From Actinomycetota bacterium (GTDB lineage: Bacteria > Actinomycetota > Thermoleophilia > Solirubrobacterales > 70-9), in NCBI GenBank assembly GCA_005885405.1, contig VAYN01000010.1, forward strand, positions 37,188 to 101,187: a DNA stretch of 64,000 nucleotides. The letters are read 5' to 3'. Positions 59,276 to 64,000 of the stretch are shown in pieces (position 1 is the stretch's first letter; every line of letters begins with the position of its first letter). The translations under genes were made by a program, and so were the position numbers. The notes below the pieces were generated by a model. It was not told where the DNA came from, searched no databases, and saw nothing but the letters and a program-made list of their open reading frames with translations.

Positions 59276-60007
59276 TCAGCCTCCGGGTGATCCCGCGGGT
59301 GGAGTGCCGGGCGGCGGCGCCGGGCCCCAGCTTTCGCGGCCGTCGGTGGTCGCGATCGGGATCTTCGGGCCGGCCATCGCGGGAGTGTCGAGAGTGACGT
59401 CGGCGACCGCCTTCACCCGCGAGAGCACCTCGCGCACCGTGCTCTTGCGCCCCTGGTAGCCCCAATGGTGGAGGTCGGCGGTGAGGCCCGTCGCGTCGAT
59501 CCCCGCTGCGTCGGCCAGGTAGAGCGCCCTCGGCATGTGGAAGCCCTGGGTGATCACGACCGCCTCGTCGACGCCGAAGATCCGGCGCGCCCGCACCATC
59601 GTCGCCCAGGTATCGAAGCCGGCGTGGTCCTCGAAGACGTCTTCCGGCGCCACCCCGTCCCGGACCAGAGCCTTCCGCATCGTGTCCGGCTCGTCGTACT
59701 TCCAAGTCCCATGGTCGCCAGAGACGAGGATCTTCTCCACCTTCCCCGCATGCCAAAGCCGCGAAGCCTGCTCCACCCGAGCCGCCAACATCACGCTGAG
59801 GTCGCCGTCGCGCTCGACGAGCGCGCCAGGGACGATCGCGACTTCGGTCTTCGGCACGTCAGCCACGCTCGAGGTCGAATCGCCTCCGGACCAGAGCACG
59901 TAAAGGTTCGCCGCGGCGACCACGAGCACCAGCGCAATGGCGCCACCTATGGCGAACTTCGTCAGCCGCGGCCAGCGCCTCCAGGGGTAGCTAATGAGCC
60001 TTCGCAC
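59276..60007 (-). CDS. ElyC/SanA/YdcF-family (DUF218) membrane protein
   Basis: A 243-residue protein. One N-terminal helix (FAIGGAIALVLVVAAANLYVLW) precedes the DUF218 domain: VAIVPGALVERDGDLSVMLAARVEQA, ILVSGDHGTWKYDEPDTMRKALV, DHAGFDTWATMVRARRIFG and VVITQGFHMPRALYLADAAGI. SanA and ElyC affect envelope integrity and vancomycin sensitivity. The open frame extends upstream to 60049, but those codons lie in a palindrome; GTG 60007 (VRRLISYPWRRW) is the better start. The C-terminal 20 residues are Pro/Gly-rich. Confidence 0.82.
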   Translation of the reverse strand: MRRLISYPWRRWPRLTKFAIGGAIALVLVVAAANLYVLWSGGDSTSSVADVPKTEVAIVPGALVERDGDLSVMLAARVEQASRLWHAGKVEKILVSGDHGTWKYDEPDTMRKALVRDGVAPEDVFEDHAGFDTWATMVRARRIFGVDEAVVITQGFHMPRALYLADAAGIDATGLTADLHHWGYQGRKSTVREVLSRVKAVADVTLDTPAMAGPKIPIATTDGRESWGPAPPPGTPPAGSPGG

Positions 60008-60010
60008 CCC

Positions 60011-60149
60011 CGAAACGCTATCGAGGAGGGGCGAGGGTGCCCCTCTCACAGAGGCTCAAGAAGTCACGATTGCGCCCTGAAATCCGCCTTAGCTGCGCGA
60101 CGGTCTCTGGGAGAGGGGCACCCTCGCCCCTCCCCCTGAAACCGTTTCG
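60011..60149. repeat. Long nested palindrome between hppA and the ElyC/SanA-like gene
   Basis: The outer CGAAACG (60011-60017) pairs with CGTTTCG (60143-60149). The core arms, 60025-60047 and 60111-60133, are a perfect 23-bp match starting GGAGGGGCGAGGGTGCCCC and continue with CAGAG/CTCTG, around a loop of about 50 nt. It could stop leftward hppA transcription before the downstream gene, or fold as a stable 5' leader. Confidence 0.7.
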
Positions 60150-60154
60150 AACTC

Positions 60155-62236
60155 CTAGAACTTGACGATCGGGATGATCAGAATCGCGACGATGTTCGCG
60201 ACCTTGATCATTGGATTGATCGCCGGGCCGGCCGTGTCCTTGTAGGGATCGCCGACCGTGTCGCCGGTCACCGAGGCTTCGTGCGCGGGCGAGCCTTTGC
60301 CGCCGTGGGCGCCGTCCTCGATCAGCTTCTTCGCGTTGTCCCAGGCGCCGCCGCCGGCGGTCATGCTGATCGCGGCGAAGAGGCCGACGACGATGACGCC
60401 GATCAGGAGGCCGCCGAGCGCGTCGACGCTGAGAACGCCGACGATCACCGGGACGATGATCGGGATCAGCGCCGGCAGGATCATCTCTTTCTGCGCGGCA
60501 GCGGTGACGATGGCAACCGTTTTCCCGTACTCCGGTTTTTCGGTCCCCTCCATGATCCCGGGGTGTTCGCGGAACTGCTCGCGGACCTGTTCGACCACCT
60601 GACCGCCGGCGCGGCCGACGGACTCGATCGCGAAGGCCGCGAACAGGTAGACCATCATGCCGCCGATGATCAGCCCGATCAGCACGTCCGGGCTGCTCAG
60701 GTTGAAGAGCCCGTTGAGGTCGAACCCGGCGGGTGCCTCGTCGGCGAGCTCGCTCTTGAAGGCGGCGAACAGCACCAGCGCCGCCAGTGCGGCGGAGCCG
60801 ATCGCGTAACCCTTGGTCACGGCCTTGGTGGTGTTGCCGACCGCGTCGAGCGGGTCGGTGACGTTGCGGACGTCCTCCGGCAGCTCTGCCATCTCGGCGA
60901 TGCCACCGGCGTTGTCGGTAATCGGCCCGAACGCGTCGAGGGCGACGATCAGACCGCAGAGCGAGAGCTGCGCCATCACGGCGACGCCGATGCCGTAGAT
61001 GCCGGCGAGCTCGTTGGCGCCGAGGATCGCGAGGGCAATGACGAGCGCCGGAGCGGCGGTCGACTGGAAGCCCTGGGCGAGCCCCTGGATGATGTTCGTC
61101 GCGTGCCCGGTCTCGGAAGCCTGGGCAATCGTCTTCACCGGCCGGAACCGGGTCGACGTATAAAATTCGGTAATCACGAACAGCAGCGCCGTGACCGCGA
61201 CACCGATTACAGCGCAGAGCCAGAGGTCGGCGACGCTGACCGCGTCGGCAGCGGCATTAGCGAAGCCCAGCTTCACCGCATCGCCCATCAGCCAGTCGGT
61301 GACGGGGTAGAAGGCGGCAATCGAGATCAGCCCGGCGAGAATCACTCCCTGGTAGAGAGCGCCCTCGACGCGGTCGGATTTCGTCCGCACCACCAGCGCG
61401 CCGATGATCGAGGCGATGATCGCGACGCCGCCGATGACCAGCGGGTAGATCGCAACCTCGCGGGCGAAGTCGGCGTTGAAGGTAAGGACGCCAAGCAGCA
61501 TCACCGCAACCGAGGTAACCGCGTAGGTCTCGAACAGGTCGGCGGCCATGCCGGCGCAGTCGCCGACGTTGTCGCCGACGTTGTCGGCGATCACGGCCGG
61601 GTTGCGGGGATCGTCCTCGGGGATCCCCGCCTCGACCTTGCCGACCAGGTCGGCGCCGACGTCGGCGGCCTTGGTGAAGATGCCGCCGCCGAGGCGGGCG
61701 AAGACCGAGATCAGCGAGCCACCGAAGCCGAGACCGATCAGTGCATCGACGGCCTCCTTGTCGGTGCTACCGATAAGGAGCAGGAACCCGTAGTAGCCGG
61801 CGACGCCGATCAGCGCCAGGCCGACCACGAGGAGACCGGTAACCGAGCCGCCCTTGAAAGCGACGTCGAGCGCCGGCGGCACACCGCCGCGCGCAGCCTC
61901 GGCGACGCGCGAGTTGGCCCGCACCGAGACGTTCATCCCGATGAAGCCGGTGGCGCCGGAGAGGATGGCCCCGATCAGAAAGCCGACCGCGGTTTCCCAG
62001 TTCTGCAGGACCAGCAGCAGGACCGCGATCGGAATCGCCAGGGCGGCGATGATCGTGTACTGACGGCTGAGGTAGGCCTGGGCCCCCTCCTGCACTGCGC
62101 CTGAGATTTCCCGCATGCGATCGTTGCCCGCGGGCTTCGCGAGCAGTCGCTGGGTGACGATAAGTCCATAGACAACGGCGGCGGCAGCGCAGACAAGCGC
62201 AACCACCACGCCGTAATCGGTCAGAAAGTCGGTCAA
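60155..62236 (-). CDS. hppA: K+-independent proton-pumping membrane pyrophosphatase
   Basis: A 693-residue integral pump coupling PPi hydrolysis to H+ transport, with about 16 helices. Catalytic motifs: [69 protein letters not shown] and the C-terminal [32 protein letters not shown]. The K+-site segment is [18 protein letters not shown], with Lys and Thr where K+-dependent enzymes have Ala and Gly, so it should be K+-independent and H+-pumping. Start ATG 62236. Confidence 0.95.
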   Translation of the reverse strand: MTDFLTDYGVVVALVCAAAAVVYGLIVTQRLLAKPAGNDRMREISGAVQEGAQAYLSRQYTIIAALAIPIAVLLLVLQNWETAVGFLIGAILSGATGFIGMNVSVRANSRVAEAARGGVPPALDVAFKGGSVTGLLVVGLALIGVAGYYGFLLLIGSTDKEAVDALIGLGFGGSLISVFARLGGGIFTKAADVGADLVGKVEAGIPEDDPRNPAVIADNVGDNVGDCAGMAADLFETYAVTSVAVMLLGVLTFNADFAREVAIYPLVIGGVAIIASIIGALVVRTKSDRVEGALYQGVILAGLISIAAFYPVTDWLMGDAVKLGFANAAADAVSVADLWLCAVIGVAVTALLFVITEFYTSTRFRPVKTIAQASETGHATNIIQGLAQGFQSTAAPALVIALAILGANELAGIYGIGVAVMAQLSLCGLIVALDAFGPITDNAGGIAEMAELPEDVRNVTDPLDAVGNTTKAVTKGYAIGSAALAALVLFAAFKSELADEAPAGFDLNGLFNLSSPDVLIGLIIGGMMVYLFAAFAIESVGRAGGQVVEQVREQFREHPGIMEGTEKPEYGKTVAIVTAAAQKEMILPALIPIIVPVIVGVLSVDALGGLLIGVIVVGLFAAISMTAGGGAWDNAKKLIEDGAHGGKGSPAHEASVTGDTVGDPYKDTAGPAINPMIKVANIVAILIIPIVKF

Positions 62237-62344
62237 AGTTCCTATTCCTCCGGTGGTTTGGGCGGCGCGGGAGTCTATAGACGACGGCGGCGAAAGCGCG
62301 TTGAGACCCGCTCGGGGAGCGGATTGCTAACCCCGGGCCGTAGA

Positions 62345-63532
62345 TCAGGCGCGCTCGGAAGCGTGCCCGGCTCCGGCGTAAGTGCGGCGCGTCTCGGCCA
62401 CGGCATCGCGGTAGATGTCCTCGATCGAGACCCCTGAGTCGAGCGCTTCCCGCGCCCGCTGGGCGCCGTTGCGCTCGGGCAGCGTCACGTCGATCCCGAG
62501 CTGGGTCCGCGCCGGTTCGGTCCAGACGACGACCTGCTCGAGCAGCGACCGCGTTGGCACCTCCTCCCCACGATGCCAGTCGATCATCCGCCCGCCGGCG
62601 CCGTAACGGATTGCCCGCCAGAGGTTCTCCTCGATCTCGCGGTCGGCCAGCGGCGTCCCCTTGCCGTCGTAGCCGTGCTCGTCGAAATCCAGCGCGGTCT
62701 GGGCGATGCAGGCGGCGATCAGCCCGGCCAGTGCGAAGGAGTCGTCACCGCGCGTCTGCGCGTCGCAGATTCGCACCTCGACGGTGCCGAAGCTGTGGTG
62801 GGGCCGCACGCTCCACCACAGCTGCGTGTGCTCGTCGATCGAGCGTGTGTCGTAGAGGAAGCGCACGTACTGCTCGAACTCGGCCCAACCGGCGTACACG
62901 TCGGGAATGCCGCAGCGCGGAAACATCTTCGTGAAGATCTCCGTGCGCGCGGAGTGCAGGCCCGTGACGGCGTCCTCGACGAACGGCGAGCTCGCCGACA
63001 GTGCGAGCAGCTCTGGCAGCACGTTGCGGAACGCGTTGCAGACCGCGATCGCCCGGTCGGCGCCACGAATCCCGATGTGCGCGTGGACGCCGAAGCTGTT
63101 GTTGCGCCAGACGACGTACTGGAGGATCTCGTTGTTCCGGCGGTAGTGCGGTGTGTCGATGATGCGCTGGTCCTGCCAGCGGCTCCACGGATGCGTGCCC
63201 GTGCACGCAAGCGCGACATCGAAGCGGTCGGCCAGCTCCGCGAGCTGAGCGCGGCGCACCGCCATCAGCTCCGCGACCTCGGGGAACGTCGCGCAGCGGC
63301 CGGTCTTGATCTCGATCTCGGAAGCGATCAGCTCGCCCACGACGTGCTCGTCGAGCTCGCTGCCCGCTGCCGCCGTCTTCAGCTCCTCGAAGCGGTTCGT
63401 GAGCTCGAGCGTCTCCGAGTCGAGCAGCATGAACTCTTCCTCCACGGCAATCGTGAAGTCCTGCCCGTCCTCGAACGCCTCGCGGGCGGAGCGCATCTGC
63501 TCCTCCGGGCTCAGTCGCTGGGCGTCACCCAC
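62345..63532 (-). CDS. GCS2-type carboxylate-amine ligase (YbdK/EgtA-like)
   Basis: A 395-residue glutamate-cysteine ligase 2 family protein. Family signals are FTIAVEEEFMLLDSET, the GELIASEIEIKTGRC segment, ACTGTHPWSRWQDQRI, RNNSFGVHAHIGIRGADRAIAVCN, SASSPFVEDAVTGLHSARTEIFTKMFPRCGIPD and HSFGTVEVRICDAQT. It joins glutamate to an amine such as cysteine; roles in low-molecular-weight thiols or ergothioneine are possible. The glycosyltransferase gene ends 4 nt upstream. Confidence 0.88.
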   Translation of the reverse strand: MGDAQRLSPEEQMRSAREAFEDGQDFTIAVEEEFMLLDSETLELTNRFEELKTAAAGSELDEHVVGELIASEIEIKTGRCATFPEVAELMAVRRAQLAELADRFDVALACTGTHPWSRWQDQRIIDTPHYRRNNEILQYVVWRNNSFGVHAHIGIRGADRAIAVCNAFRNVLPELLALSASSPFVEDAVTGLHSARTEIFTKMFPRCGIPDVYAGWAEFEQYVRFLYDTRSIDEHTQLWWSVRPHHSFGTVEVRICDAQTRGDDSFALAGLIAACIAQTALDFDEHGYDGKGTPLADREIEENLWRAIRYGAGGRMIDWHRGEEVPTRSLLEQVVVWTEPARTQLGIDVTLPERNGAQRAREALDSGVSIEDIYRDAVAETRRTYAGAGHASERA

Positions 63533-63536
63533 GTCG

Positions 63537-64000
63537 CTAGCCTATTTGAAGCATTAGGAGCCGCTCGCTGACGCTCGACCAGCTCCAGCGCTCGACCGCC
63601 GCGCGGCGGGCGGCGAGGCCGAGCTCACGGCGCGCGTCCGGCGGGAGAGCGAACAGCTCCGCGAGCTTCGGTGCGAGCTCCTCGCCCCGCAATCTCGCGA
63701 GCGCGCGCAGCTCGGGGGTAGAGACCTCTTCCAGCCCGGCGGCTATCTCCGCGATGCTGGAGTGGCGCGTGACGAGCGGCGGAACACCGGCCGACGCCGC
63801 TTCGGCCGCGACCATCCCGAACGCCTCCGGGAAGATCGACGGGACGACCGAGACGTCGGCGAGGGGCAGCAGGTGCACGAGGTGGCGGTGCTCGAGCGGC
63901 CCCGTGAAGAGCGTCCGTTCCGGCGCGGAGTGCTCGAGTTGCTCGCGGTAGTCGCCGAAGCCGACGATGACCGCCCGGGCGTCGAGCTGCCGCAGCGCGT
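63537..64000 (-). CDS. GT-B glycosyltransferase (GT4-like), 5' end outside window
   Basis: The C-terminal 154 residues of a family 4-type glycosyltransferase. The reverse strand enters as ALRQLDARAVIVGFGDYREQLEH, then FTGPLEHRHLVHLLPLADVSVVPSIFPEAFGMVAAEAASAGVPPLVTRHSSIAEI, the typical donor-binding ExxxxG/E end (PEAFGMVAAEA). It ends LAARRAAVERWSWSSVSERLL. The N-terminal acceptor domain lies beyond 64000. Likely polysaccharide or glycolipid synthesis; stop is 4 nt before the GCS2 gene start. Confidence 0.85.
   Translation of the reverse strand, partial: ALRQLDARAVIVGFGDYREQLEHSAPERTLFTGPLEHRHLVHLLPLADVSVVPSIFPEAFGMVAAEAASAGVPPLVTRHSSIAEIAAGLEEVSTPELRALARLRGEELAPKLAELFALPPDARRELGLAARRAAVERWSWSSVSERLLMLQIG

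Noticed and set aside
1..64000. CRISPR array, rRNA operon or insertion sequence
   Set aside because: No regularly spaced identical repeats, no rRNA gene and no transposase frame were found on either strand.

Overview
ORGANISM. The window is uniformly GC-rich, dense, and uses many GTG and TTG starts with 1-4 nt stop/start overlaps. The alaS-ruvX-mltG-aroE-aroC-aroKB-aroQ block, efp-nusB, a K+-independent membrane pyrophosphatase, and secreted proteins ending in Cys-flanked cationic tails together point to a deep-branching actinobacterium. The best guess is class Thermoleophilia (Solirubrobacterales-like). This placement is inferred from gene content and style, not from a marker-gene tree.

LAYOUT. 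1-4.4 kb: polyprenyl synthase (cut by the window edge), XseB-like peptide, nusB, efp, and a SpoIIE-type phosphatase with a short-chain dehydrogenase. 4.5-7.8 kb: a broken ltrA, an M42 peptidase and a diguanylate cyclase, sitting between efp and its usual partners aroQ/pepQ. 7.8-17.3 kb: one long leftward operon, alaS-ruvX-mltG-aroE-aroC-aroKB-aroQ-pepQ-like. 17.4-26.1 kb: a small repeat-bearing secreted protein, an IscU-like/MnmA fusion, aspS, hisS, a metallo-hydrolase, ftcD and an M29 aminopeptidase. 26.1-29.1 kb: tRNA-Met followed by a lower-GC islet of about 2.9 kb bounded by a duplicated tRNA 3' end, with no integrase and DUF4238 as main cargo. 29.1-36.8 kb: rnhA, small proteins, a frameshifted LuxR-family ATPase regulator, dtd and two paralogous secreted proteins. 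36.8-45.4 kb: DsbA-like protein, Na+/H+ antiporter, epoxide-hydrolase-like enzyme, thrC, a small XRE regulator, a candidate structured RNA, a divergent LeuRS-like protein and GtrA. 45.4-50.6 kb: a heterodimeric ABC exporter, a palindrome-rich intergenic stretch, a lipoprotein and tRNA-Gln. 50.7-58.3 kb: a leftward operon with an FMN 2-hydroxyacid oxidase, two APC transporters fused to USP-like domains, two TrkA-type proteins and an FAD reductase. 58.4-64 kb: esterase, ElyC/SanA-like protein, H+-PPase, a GCS2-type ligase and a truncated glycosyltransferase.

HOW THE GENES WORK TOGETHER. Four of the seven shikimate-pathway enzymes, plus shikimate kinase fused to AroB, are co-transcribed with alaS, ruvX and mltG. 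The 50.7-57.2 kb block pairs APC-USP carriers with TrkA-type NAD/nucleotide sensors, which suggests ion (possibly K+) uptake. No CRISPR array, rRNA operon, integrase or transposase gene was found. The least explained parts are the tRNA islet, two families of long palindromes, the 41.75 kb structured RNA candidate and the Cys-flanked cationic tails.
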